A program made the translations under genes and the position numbers. Positions 41,657 through 49,927 of a DNA stretch of 64,000 bases are shown piece by piece. Under the pieces are notes generated by a model. That model ran no database searches. It was not told the DNA's origin and was given only the letters and a program-made list of their open reading frames with translations. This DNA comes from Lentisphaerota bacterium (GTDB lineage Bacteria > Verrucomicrobiota > Lentisphaeria > Oligosphaerales > JABHEG01): assembly GCA_018676675.1 (NCBI GenBank), contig JABHEG010000016.1, positions 53,454 through 117,453 on the forward strand, read 5' to 3'. Positions within the stretch are counted from its first letter, which is position 1. Each line of letters starts with the position of its first letter.

Positions 41657-42841
41657 TCAAGTGGGGAGATTCCGGTGGCGGCGCCAGGTGTCGATGAAGA
41701 CCTCTGTGTTACGCCATGCGTTGTCGGTGTTTTCGCGGACATTGTCAACAGGGGAGAGGATGAAGCCGCTATCATCGCTGAGCACGCCGAGTGCCGTGCG
41801 GACGGCCTGCGCTGTGTCTTTGGCTGTGCCTTGCTCGACGGAGATCGCGCCGCTGACGCCTCCCCAGATGGCGCGGCGTTCGGCCCTGAATCTTGCTTTG
41901 ACAGCTCCCAATTCCGTCCCTTTGCCCTCCTCCGGATCCAAGCCCACCAAGACGTCGATTCCGGTGTCGAGGATCGTGTCGAGAATTGGCATGAACGCGC
42001 TGGTGATGATGTAGCCGTATTTTCTGCCCGCCTGGTGCACCAACTCGACCTCGCGCTTGAGAGCTGGCGCAATGATCTCGCGGTAGGCGTCCGGCGTCCA
42101 GAACTCGACGGTCTCGTACCAGGCTCGTCGCCAAATGACGTCTGCCTCCGTCACGTCCAGGTAGATCGCGATCTGCCGCATGTTCCACTCGTGGATGATG
42201 CGCACGTATTCCTTGATGATCCCCGGTGCCGTCAGTGACAGCACCATGATGGGCTCGTACCCGCTGAGCCAGGCCATGGCATCGGCACCCATCACGCCTG
42301 CATCAGTGTCCCAGGATCGTTGACCGTAGCTGGCCCACCCGCCGACTTGCAGCAGCTTGTGCTCTTCTGCCACCTGCCGGGCCTCGCGTGCACTTTCTCG
42401 CAGACACTGGATGTCGTCATCACGAAAGGGAGCGAAGATGTAGGGCAACTTCTCCAGATCGCGTTCCGGGTCGACCAAGGACTCCTTGGCGCGCCCGATA
42501 AGCCAGTCATCAAACAGGGGGAACTCGCCGTCGCGGGGCCATCCTTCGCTTTGCTCGTAGCATGCTGTCAGCGGGCCTTGCGGCGTGTCGATGCGACGGT
42601 GGAAGAGCAGCTCTCCATCGCGCTTTTCAGTCCACTGGGTGCAGCGTGCTTCCGGGTGCAGCGCATGGGACAGATGCCCAACGTGGACGTACGCATCCAG
42701 CCCGAGCGCCAGCTGACGTTCCACGAAGTCTCGTTGACCGGAGGAACGTTCATGCATGTTGCGGAAGATCATGAACGAGCAGGGAACGTAGTCGACCGGT
42801 TCGCAAGCCAGAGCCGCCAGCATTCGTTCGCGTGAAGTCAT
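41657..42841 (-). CDS. URO-D superfamily protein lacking the His/Cys zinc motif
   Basis: A 394-residue URO-D-family protein beginning MTSRERMLAALACEPVDYVP, the usual family opening. Its ATG overlaps the TGA of the upstream glycosidase-like gene (ATGA), so translation is coupled. Where the paralogue at 556-1692 has HCHGNC, this protein reads YIITSAFMPILDTILDTGID, with no His or Cys, so zinc-dependent methyl transfer in the MtaA manner is unlikely. A conserved Trp-rich lead (GWASYGQRSWDTDAG) and GLDPEEGKGTELGAVK remain. It may be a substrate-diverged lyase or methyltransferase. Coupling to a secreted carbohydrate-active protein suggests a sugar-derived substrate. Confidence 0.85.
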   Translation of the reverse strand: MTSRERMLAALACEPVDYVPCSFMIFRNMHERSSGQRDFVERQLALGLDAYVHVGHLSHALHPEARCTQWTEKRDGELLFHRRIDTPQGPLTACYEQSEGWPRDGEFPLFDDWLIGRAKESLVDPERDLEKLPYIFAPFRDDDIQCLRESAREARQVAEEHKLLQVGGWASYGQRSWDTDAGVMGADAMAWLSGYEPIMVLSLTAPGIIKEYVRIIHEWNMRQIAIYLDVTEADVIWRRAWYETVEFWTPDAYREIIAPALKREVELVHQAGRKYGYIITSAFMPILDTILDTGIDVLVGLDPEEGKGTELGAVKARFRAERRAIWGGVSGAISVEQGTAKDTAQAVRTALGVLSDDSGFILSPVDNVRENTDNAWRNTEVFIDTWRRHRNLPT

Positions 42842-45800
42842 CTTGCCTGTTCCTTGGTCCCGGCTTCTCCGGAGGCGCTCAGCGGGACGGCATTGAACGC
42901 GTCGAACCAGGTCACTGAGTCTGCGCTGGTGAAAAGGTAGACGTGGCCGTCATCCTGATCAGCAGTGAACTCGGTGGTGAGTTTGTGCCAAGTGTCGGGT
43001 GCGTGCTTGTCGGTGAGTCTCAGCGCACCACTGCCTACGCGCACCCAGCAATCCGGGCTGGGCTTGCTCGCTCGAAGCGAGGCGCTGACCCGGTAGCGCG
43101 TTCCCGCGACGAGGCCCAGGATCAGGTGCGTCCGCGCGCGTTTGCCGGCCTCGAGACGGAAGCTCTTCCGACCCTGGGCCGCCGGAATCTTGTCATCGAG
43201 GCTCACCCCTTCGTGGTGGGTGACCTGGGGGGAACGATCGCTGATCATCCCCCACCAGTAGTCCGGGATACTCGGCATGAACTGGGTCATTTTGTCGGGT
43301 GTCTTGGCGTAGGAATAGAACTCCGTTTTCGGCGCATCGTGGCGGAACTCGCAGAGCTCGAGCGAGCCATTGGCGATGATTGGCCAGAACTGCCTATAGA
43401 TCTCAGTGTCCTCCTGATGGCTGCCGATGCGGTAGCGCATTGTGCCGCGCAGTCGCCAGGGGCGCATGGCTTCCGTCGCTCCGGTTAGGCCGATGTCCAG
43501 GTCCTTCTGCTCTCCGGGTGCCAAGCCGAGTTGGAACTGGAGCGGACCGTCGGCCAACTCGACCGTTCCCTCACCAGCCTTCAGGTCAACAGTCAACGAA
43601 GCAAGTTTGCGTGTCTCGTTCCGGAGACGGAGACGGGCCTGTTCCGGACCGTTGCGGACGAGCTCCCAGGTGATCGGCTCGTGGACGTAGAGCGTGACGA
43701 CTCGCTCGAAGGTGGCCCCCTTGCGCTTTGCGCCGAGCATGCGCGCGGCGAGTTTGCGACGTTCGCCGAGGCGCACCTCAGTGGGAAGGTCGAAGATGTC
43801 GGTAGTGGCGTCAAGATCAGCGCGCAACGTGATGTTCAGGGACTGCTGGTCGGTGGTGTCGAACTCAGCCGGCGTCGCGTGCAGGCCGGGAGGCGTCTTC
43901 AAGGCAATGACGCCCTGTTGGTGCTCGTTTGTGAGACTCTCAACGACGACCCGAACGGGCACGGTGCCCCCAGCCGCCAGTTCGCCTTCGACCGTTGCCG
44001 TAATGCGCGGCTCTGCCCGGTTGAGAAGCAGTATGTGTGAGGCCTCGGCCGTCGGGACAGGTAGCTCGAACTGCTCCGTGGCGTTGACGGGCAGCGACTC
44101 GTCGCGTCCATCGCTGTCGGTTACCCAGGTTGTTCGGACGGGGCCGAAGAGGCTGGTGTCGATGGTGATTGTCGCGTCCGCGACCTGCTCAAGATTGAGG
44201 ATATTGAGGACAGCGCCGCGCGTGCGTGCCGGATCACAGAGCGACAACGACGCCTGAATGCGCTCATCGCTGATTTTCAGGTCCAAGTCATGGCGGTAGC
44301 TGGCCGGATACAGGTATTGCTTGACCTTCCGGCGCATGGCGATCATGGCATGCTGCAGCTTCCCGTGCTCCAGCCGGACCCCGTACAGGCGTGCTCCGGC
44401 GAGGAAGGCCTTGTGCATTTTCTTGTCCTGACCATTGGCGCCGCTGGGAACCAGCACCATCTGCGGGAACAGCATGCGGATGGGATACAGGCTGTAGGCG
44501 TTTGCGAGGTGCGCATGGCGGACCCCACGCATGTAGGCGCTGGGACTGCCTTCACCCCAGGTCCAGTGGCCGCCAGGGCGCAGCCTGGTGTAGGCATCGT
44601 TGATCGCCCGCTGGGTGTCCAACAGAGCGACAGCGCTCAGCCCGGGATCATTTCCGTAGCGGTCGTTTGTTCCCCAGGAGGGTTGCGCTTTCGAATTGGA
44701 GTCCCAGTAGATGCCATCCAGCCCGATCTGCCGTCCGAAGCGTTCGACGGCCCACTCCATCTTGTACTCATGGTACCCGCGGCTGCCGTGAGCCATGGGA
44801 ATGTTGATGTCGAGCCCATCGATCCCGTGCCCGTAGACGCCGGGCTCGCCGCTCGCCTTGCGCGTCCGGAAGCGTTCGGTCCATCCCTTGGGCGGCAGGT
44901 CCCAGCCCGGCCACAGATGTCGCCCTTTGAGATAGCCGACCTGATCGTCGGGTCCGATTCCCTCGTACATCGGGCTGGTGAGGACGGACTGGATATAGAA
45001 GGTGATTCTCATGCCTGACTCCCGGAAGGCCCGGATCGCCCATTTCAGGTCCTCAGCGTTGCCCATCATCGGGTTGGGATGCGGCGTGTTCCAGTACGTC
45101 TTCGGGACCTGGAAGTTCCACAGACCAAGATGGTTGAACCCGTTTCGCTTCTGCATCTTTCGCGCGTACGTCCCGAACAGATCCCATCGGGGCACGGCCC
45201 AGCCTTCCATCTCCAGGCCGTCCATTTCCCGCACAGAGGGCAGGATATCGGTCGCCTCTGGGTACAGGGCGTGTGCGTCTTCCCGCTCCAGCAGGCAGGC
45301 GTGTCGCCAATCGCCGGTGTGGATGCGGACAACGTTCGGGGGGCCTTCGTAGGTCTGCCCCGGTTTGAGGGCAAGAACCTTGTGCAAGCTGAGGCGTACC
45401 CCCGCGTCGCGCTGGCCGGCACAGGCCATCATGACATTCCGGTACGTCGGATCGCGGCTGACCAGGGTAATTCCTTCGCTGTCACCCGAAAGGTCCAGCA
45501 TGGGCATCAGCAGCGAACCGGGCAGCGGATAGAAAAACCGGCCGACTCGACACGGACCCTCGAAGAGGTAGCAGCCTCCGAGCAGAACTCGGTCAGTCTC
45601 CGGTGTTGCCATGGTTTTCACATTGTTCAGAATGGGCCACGTGAACTCGGTGACGTCGAGCGTTTTGAGGTGACTTGTCAGCCGGCTCGTCCAATGGACA
45701 TCCCCATCATCGGCAAACGCGGCCCAGACGGTCACGTCCAAACTGCCATCGTCACATTCGGCCAGGTACCGGAAGCGCAGCTTTCGGCTGAAGCCTTTGG

Positions 45801-46971
45801 CGTGGCGTTCATCCTCACCTGCTTCCACGCAGCGTGCGTGCAGTGCATCGAGATCCTGCCACGCCGTGTCCTCGCAGTAGCCGGGGGGCTTGAGGCGTGC
45901 TTCGAACAGGGGCACGGGCCGATTGACTGGAATCAGCGCGGTGCCGGTGGCCTGGTGTACGATGCCGCACAGGGCACCCGTCCTGCGGGCGAAGATCCAC
46001 CGAGCTGGTCCGCAGTCGACAGTGAACGTGGCATCTTCCGGGGTGGCATAGGTCACTTGCGGACGTCCGATCAAAGGTCCGAGTCCGTCTCCCTCCCTCG
46101 TGAGTGTTGCGCGTACGCGAATGGAGTCCGTTCCATCCCCGCGTGGCGCGATGGCTTCCAGTGATCCGTTGTCGGGTACGGCCTGCCAGGTCTTTCCCTG
46201 ATCCACGGAGACACTCAGGGCGAGTCCGCCGCCGCGCAGTTCCGTCTGTCCGAGGCGGAGACGTTGCCAACGGCGCACTTCCGGGAATGTCGCATCGGCG
46301 GTGGTGACCGTGCCACGTTGGGGCAGAGCGGGGGTTGCCGTGGTCGGCAGGGGAGCCCCATCCGGCGGCGGTTTCCACTCGGAGTCGCGGCTCATCACGA
46401 GCTGGTCCCACTCGATGCCGGGAGGAATGCCGGTCAGCTGCAGTTCGTGGCGCCCGGGACGGAGCTGCGGGTGTTGCTCTGCCGACAGCCAGGTCCACAC
46501 GGCGGGCTCGGAGTTGACGGGGACCCAGCCCACGGGTGCCCCCAGGCTGGCATCTACGCCCTGGAGGAAGCGCGCGTCAGGGGGGGCTGTCACGCGGCGC
46601 ACCCGGTACCACAGCGAGATGGCTGTTGCTTCCGTCCCCGCCACGTCAACGAAGACCTCGATGTGTTTCGGCGACAGCACGACACGCCCAGCGCCGGTGC
46701 CATCGGCAGGGCGTTCACCGGCATCGGGATGGCACAGCACAGACGATGCGGCCTCCACCTCGACAGCCAGCTGCTTCTGGTCTGCTGCAAGGCTGAAGAT
46801 CGGTACCAGAGCCAGGCCGCCTTCAACCTGCCAGACGCCCTGACCGAAATGTGGTTGCCAAGGCACGGTCTCGGTGGGCTCCGCGAGCTCCGCTTCCGCC
46901 ACGTGCATAAGCAGCAGAGCGCTCACGAGTGTCCCCGCCAGACCTCCATGCAATCCCCGGTGTCTTCTCAT
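42838..46971 (-). CDS. Secreted large TIM-barrel protein, putative glycoside hydrolase
   Basis: A 1377-residue exported protein. ATG 46971 follows GGGAGGATGAACA; the signal peptide is about residues 1-27. Residues about 40-300 are beta-rich binding modules. Residues about 320-570 are sandwich-like and about 590-930 contain a probable barrel with LDGIYWDSNSKAQPSWG near residue 750. This resembles IDGIYVDSMGAWGDY in the 22112-24622 protein. Later come LNLEQVADATITIDTSLFGP-type beta domains and a C-terminal sugar-binding module (about 1210-1377, SYAKTPDKMTQFMPSIPDYW). No CAZy family is assigned. It is the first gene of a coupled pair with a URO-D-family protein. Confidence 0.65.
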   Translation of the reverse strand: MRRHRGLHGGLAGTLVSALLLMHVAEAELAEPTETVPWQPHFGQGVWQVEGGLALVPIFSLAADQKQLAVEVEAASSVLCHPDAGERPADGTGAGRVVLSPKHIEVFVDVAGTEATAISLWYRVRRVTAPPDARFLQGVDASLGAPVGWVPVNSEPAVWTWLSAEQHPQLRPGRHELQLTGIPPGIEWDQLVMSRDSEWKPPPDGAPLPTTATPALPQRGTVTTADATFPEVRRWQRLRLGQTELRGGGLALSVSVDQGKTWQAVPDNGSLEAIAPRGDGTDSIRVRATLTREGDGLGPLIGRPQVTYATPEDATFTVDCGPARWIFARRTGALCGIVHQATGTALIPVNRPVPLFEARLKPPGYCEDTAWQDLDALHARCVEAGEDERHAKGFSRKLRFRYLAECDDGSLDVTVWAAFADDGDVHWTSRLTSHLKTLDVTEFTWPILNNVKTMATPETDRVLLGGCYLFEGPCRVGRFFYPLPGSLLMPMLDLSGDSEGITLVSRDPTYRNVMMACAGQRDAGVRLSLHKVLALKPGQTYEGPPNVVRIHTGDWRHACLLEREDAHALYPEATDILPSVREMDGLEMEGWAVPRWDLFGTYARKMQKRNGFNHLGLWNFQVPKTYWNTPHPNPMMGNAEDLKWAIRAFRESGMRITFYIQSVLTSPMYEGIGPDDQVGYLKGRHLWPGWDLPPKGWTERFRTRKASGEPGVYGHGIDGLDINIPMAHGSRGYHEYKMEWAVERFGRQIGLDGIYWDSNSKAQPSWGTNDRYGNDPGLSAVALLDTQRAINDAYTRLRPGGHWTWGEGSPSAYMRGVRHAHLANAYSLYPIRMLFPQMVLVPSGANGQDKKMHKAFLAGARLYGVRLEHGKLQHAMIAMRRKVKQYLYPASYRHDLDLKISDERIQASLSLCDPARTRGAVLNILNLEQVADATITIDTSLFGPVRTTWVTDSDGRDESLPVNATEQFELPVPTAEASHILLLNRAEPRITATVEGELAAGGTVPVRVVVESLTNEHQQGVIALKTPPGLHATPAEFDTTDQQSLNITLRADLDATTDIFDLPTEVRLGERRKLAARMLGAKRKGATFERVVTLYVHEPITWELVRNGPEQARLRLRNETRKLASLTVDLKAGEGTVELADGPLQFQLGLAPGEQKDLDIGLTGATEAMRPWRLRGTMRYRIGSHQEDTEIYRQFWPIIANGSLELCEFRHDAPKTEFYSYAKTPDKMTQFMPSIPDYWWGMISDRSPQVTHHEGVSLDDKIPAAQGRKSFRLEAGKRARTHLILGLVAGTRYRVSASLRASKPSPDCWVRVGSGALRLTDKHAPDTWHKLTTEFTADQDDGHVYLFTSADSVTWFDAFNAVPLSASGEAGTKEQAR

Positions 46972-47024
46972 TGTTCATCCTCCCTTGGGTTGCCTCGGTT
47001 GTGGTGGTGGTAGCAGTGCCTCGG

Positions 47025-48401
47025 TCAGAGGGCAACGTAGTCCCGGTTGGCCGCCAGCAGTTCGGCCGCCATGGCGCGCGCCTCGTGGGGTTTCAGGCAG
47101 GCGCATTGCGGGTCTCGATAGAGGGCTTGCAGCAGTAGATCCTTGTCGTGTCTCATGACGCCTTCCACCAGCCATGCCTGACAGTCTGCTTGCGGGCGCA
47201 TCAACTCCACCAAATGAGCCGGAATGTCGGGGACAACACACGGATGCACGCCCAGGCCGTCGATGACGCCCAGGGTCTCTACACAGGCACCGGGTGGTAA
47301 CTGGGGGATCTGTCCGACGTTGAGATGGTTGACGGCATCGACGAATTGTCCGTTTGTCAGATAGGCTCGGATGATGCCGGCTTCTTCCGCCGGTTCCGCT
47401 TCGCCGGGCATCTTGCGCATGTCGGCGTTGCCGCGGATCATGTCGAGCATCTGGCCCTCGCGCCGTGCGTAGGGGTCGGCTCGGTCGGCGTAGGTGGTCC
47501 GATAGAGGTTGCAGTACCGGACGGTGTCGTGATGTGCACCCTTGTTGTTGTCCTTCTTGTAGCGATCGGGGTATCCAGATAGGGTGAAGGGCAGAAACTC
47601 GGCCGTGTGGCGGTCTCCGCAATAGGGGAGGAAACCGTAGGTGTCGAAAAGCTCTACCATCAAGCCTGAGCCGAAGTAGATGCTGACTTTTCCCTGGCTG
47701 TCGAGGTCATTGGTCGGCATCAGATCGGCAATGGATCCGGCGCCGATACGCTCCCGCAGCATGGGGTACCCGTCCTGGCCGTTGACGCTGAAGTCCACGA
47801 CCCAGTGGAAGTGGTTCATTCCTGCGATTTTGACCGCGATGCCGCTGGTGTCGTCGAGGTCCAACAGGAACCGGATTCGTTCGATGGTCTGGAGGTAGGA
47901 GTGGCAGAGCCCCACCGTAGGGTTCTTGCAGCATTGCTGGATGGTCGCGGTCAGGGACGACATGGGATTGGTGTAGTTGGCGATCAGGGCATGGGGGCAG
48001 CAGCGCTCGAAGTCCCGAGCGAACGCCGCAAAGACAGGGATGTTCCGTATTGAGCGTGACCATCCCGCCGGCCCGGCTGTATCTCCGACGGTGGCGAAGA
48101 TCCCGTAGGCTTCAGGGATCTCCAGGTCGGCCTTCATCATCTCCAGCCCACCCGTCGATATGGTGATGATGACCGCGTCAGCGCCCTGCAACCCGGCTCC
48201 CCGGTCCAGGAACGTCGGATACGCGTCCTGACGGCCGAAGTGTCGGTTTGCCGCCTCGCCCCATTGGGAAACCAGCTCCAGGGCGCGCGGATTGATATCG
48301 ATCAACCTGAACTCCAGCGGCTCCGCGAATCGGCTCATCAGGTTCGTGCAAACCATCGGCGACCAGTACGTGCTCGCGCCGAGAATGGCGATACGTGTCA
48401 T
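47025..48401 (-). CDS. GH4 family NAD- and metal-dependent glycosidase
   Basis: A 458-residue cytoplasmic enzyme of family GH4 (alpha-glucosidase / alpha-galactosidase / alpha-galacturonidase group), which cleaves by an NAD-linked redox-elimination mechanism. GGAGGGCATAGGAC precedes ATG 48401. The NAD-binding start is RIAILGASTYWSPMV. NYTNP (residues 142-146), Cys166 in GLCHS and His197 in GMNH are the expected nucleotide and metal ligands. YCGDRHTAEF near residue 265 also fits the family. All key residues are present. It ends 54 bases before the start of the secreted glycosidase-like gene on the same strand, so products of extracellular digestion could be its substrate. Confidence 0.9.
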   Translation of the reverse strand: MTRIAILGASTYWSPMVCTNLMSRFAEPLEFRLIDINPRALELVSQWGEAANRHFGRQDAYPTFLDRGAGLQGADAVIITISTGGLEMMKADLEIPEAYGIFATVGDTAGPAGWSRSIRNIPVFAAFARDFERCCPHALIANYTNPMSSLTATIQQCCKNPTVGLCHSYLQTIERIRFLLDLDDTSGIAVKIAGMNHFHWVVDFSVNGQDGYPMLRERIGAGSIADLMPTNDLDSQGKVSIYFGSGLMVELFDTYGFLPYCGDRHTAEFLPFTLSGYPDRYKKDNNKGAHHDTVRYCNLYRTTYADRADPYARREGQMLDMIRGNADMRKMPGEAEPAEEAGIIRAYLTNGQFVDAVNHLNVGQIPQLPPGACVETLGVIDGLGVHPCVVPDIPAHLVELMRPQADCQAWLVEGVMRHDKDLLLQALYRDPQCACLKPHEARAMAAELLAANRDYVAL

Positions 48402-48656
48402 GTCCTATGCCCTCCATCTACCGGTCGGGCTGTGAACGGGCGACGCACGGGACGCAGGCCCTTCCGGTTGACTGTGATGTCACTATACGATGTCATCCAC
48501 CTGCCGACACCTGCCCGGCCAGTTGTCTCCATGCGGACCCGATGCGGCAATCCATGGAACGCGCTTCCAGCCTTTGCCTTCTCACTGCCTCAGGGCTATC
48601 CTTTTCCCCATGTTAAGACAGGGATTGCAGATCTCCATGACGTCAGGAGGCCTCAC
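48402..48656. promoter_or_regulatory. Divergent spacer between GH4 and Gfo/Idh genes
   Basis: A 255-base spacer expected to hold both promoters. The AGGAGG ribosome site of the plus-strand gene is at 48645-48650. Near 48476 the sequence GTGATGTCACTATACGATGTC contains two GATGTC words and a TATACG that could be a -10 element. No further gene or repeat was seen. Confidence 0.35.
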
Positions 48657-49913
48657 ATGACCAAGCAGATACCACGACGAGATTTTATCACGAAGGGCGT
48701 GGGTGCTTTCAGTGTATTCACGATCGTTCCCCGCTATGTCCTGGGTGGTCCCGGTTATACGCCGCCCAGCGAGATGGTCACGCGAGCTGTTATCGGCACG
48801 GGCCGACAGGGCATGAGCCATGTTACAGACTATCCGAAGACACTGGCCGTCTGCGATGTGGACAAGAACCATCTGGCGGCCGCGTTGCGGAAGGCGGGGG
48901 GCAAATGCGACGGCTACTCCGATTTTCGTTACATCCTCGACCGGAAAGATATCGATGTGATTCACATTCCCACGCCGCCGCACTGGCATTCACTGATCAC
49001 GATTATGGCCGCTCAGGCCGGCAAAGATATTTTCAGTGAGAAGCCGATGAGTCGGTTCATCAAGGAAGGCCGGGCGGCGGTGGAGGCAGTCAAGCGCTAT
49101 GGCGCGGTCTTCGCGGTCAACTCACAACACCGCCCGAACAAGGTCGACAGGTTGCGGAAGATCATCACGAGCGGGGTGCTGGGGCAGGATGCCAGGATCG
49201 ACGCCGAGCAGCACGTGAAGGGCTGGTTCAGTGTCAAGCGCAAGTGTGGACTGACGAATCTCAAGCCGGAGCCCATTCCGCCGGAACTCGACTACGAGAT
49301 GTGGCTCGGCCCGGCCCCCTTCCGCCCGTACAACAAGAAGCGGGTGCACTACAACTTTCGCTGTTACTGGAACACGGCGGGCGGCGGCATGCTGGACCGT
49401 GGCCAGCACCAGATGGTCAAACCCCTCTACAGGTTGGGCAAGGAACACACCAGTCCCGTGAAGGTCGAGGTCAATGCGCCCTGGCCGGCCCACCCGGATG
49501 CGGTCACCATGTGGGGTTGGGTGAAAATAACCTACGCGGATGGGTCACGGATTGTGCTGGAAAGCGGGGAGTGGGGGGAACCGCTTCCGGACATGACCAA
49601 GATCAAGGAAGGCACGAAGCAGTACGAGAACGTCAAGCTGACGCCGGAACAGGAAGAACAACTGAAGGATGTCCCTGACGAACGTTCGGCAACGGACAGC
49701 TTCGAAGATGCCGTGAAGAGTCGCGACGACACCTACTGCCGGCAGCCGAACGCTGAGGCGGCTCATCGCGGGTCCACCGCCCTGCACCTCGCCAATATCG
49801 CCATCCGGACTGGGAGAACCGTCCACTTCGACCCGGTCGCGGAGGAGATCATCGGCGATGATGAGCAAAACCGCTACGTGCACGGCCCCATGCGTGCCCC
49901 CTGGCATATTTGA
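48657..49913 (+). CDS. Gfo/Idh/MocA family oxidoreductase with Tat-type signal
   Basis: A 418-residue protein; AGGAGG six bases before ATG 48657 decides the start. The N-terminus has a twin-arginine motif (QIPRRDFITKGVGAFSVFTI), so export through Tat as a folded, cofactor-loaded enzyme is likely, as for many PVC homologues. The NAD(P)-binding domain includes VTRAVIGTGRQGMSHV and the family signature EKPMSRFIKEG near residue 128. The C-terminal domain has WNTAGGGMLDRGQHQM. It probably oxidises or reduces a sugar or cyclitol, possibly as a glycosidase of the Nagalase/GH109-like kind. The HEAT fusion gene starts 14 bases after its stop, with the ribosome site overlapping that stop. Confidence 0.88.
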   Translation: MTKQIPRRDFITKGVGAFSVFTIVPRYVLGGPGYTPPSEMVTRAVIGTGRQGMSHVTDYPKTLAVCDVDKNHLAAALRKAGGKCDGYSDFRYILDRKDIDVIHIPTPPHWHSLITIMAAQAGKDIFSEKPMSRFIKEGRAAVEAVKRYGAVFAVNSQHRPNKVDRLRKIITSGVLGQDARIDAEQHVKGWFSVKRKCGLTNLKPEPIPPELDYEMWLGPAPFRPYNKKRVHYNFRCYWNTAGGGMLDRGQHQMVKPLYRLGKEHTSPVKVEVNAPWPAHPDAVTMWGWVKITYADGSRIVLESGEWGEPLPDMTKIKEGTKQYENVKLTPEQEEQLKDVPDERSATDSFEDAVKSRDDTYCRQPNAEAAHRGSTALHLANIAIRTGRTVHFDPVAEEIIGDDEQNRYVHGPMRAPWHI

Positions 49914-49927
49914 GGAGGGACCGGACG

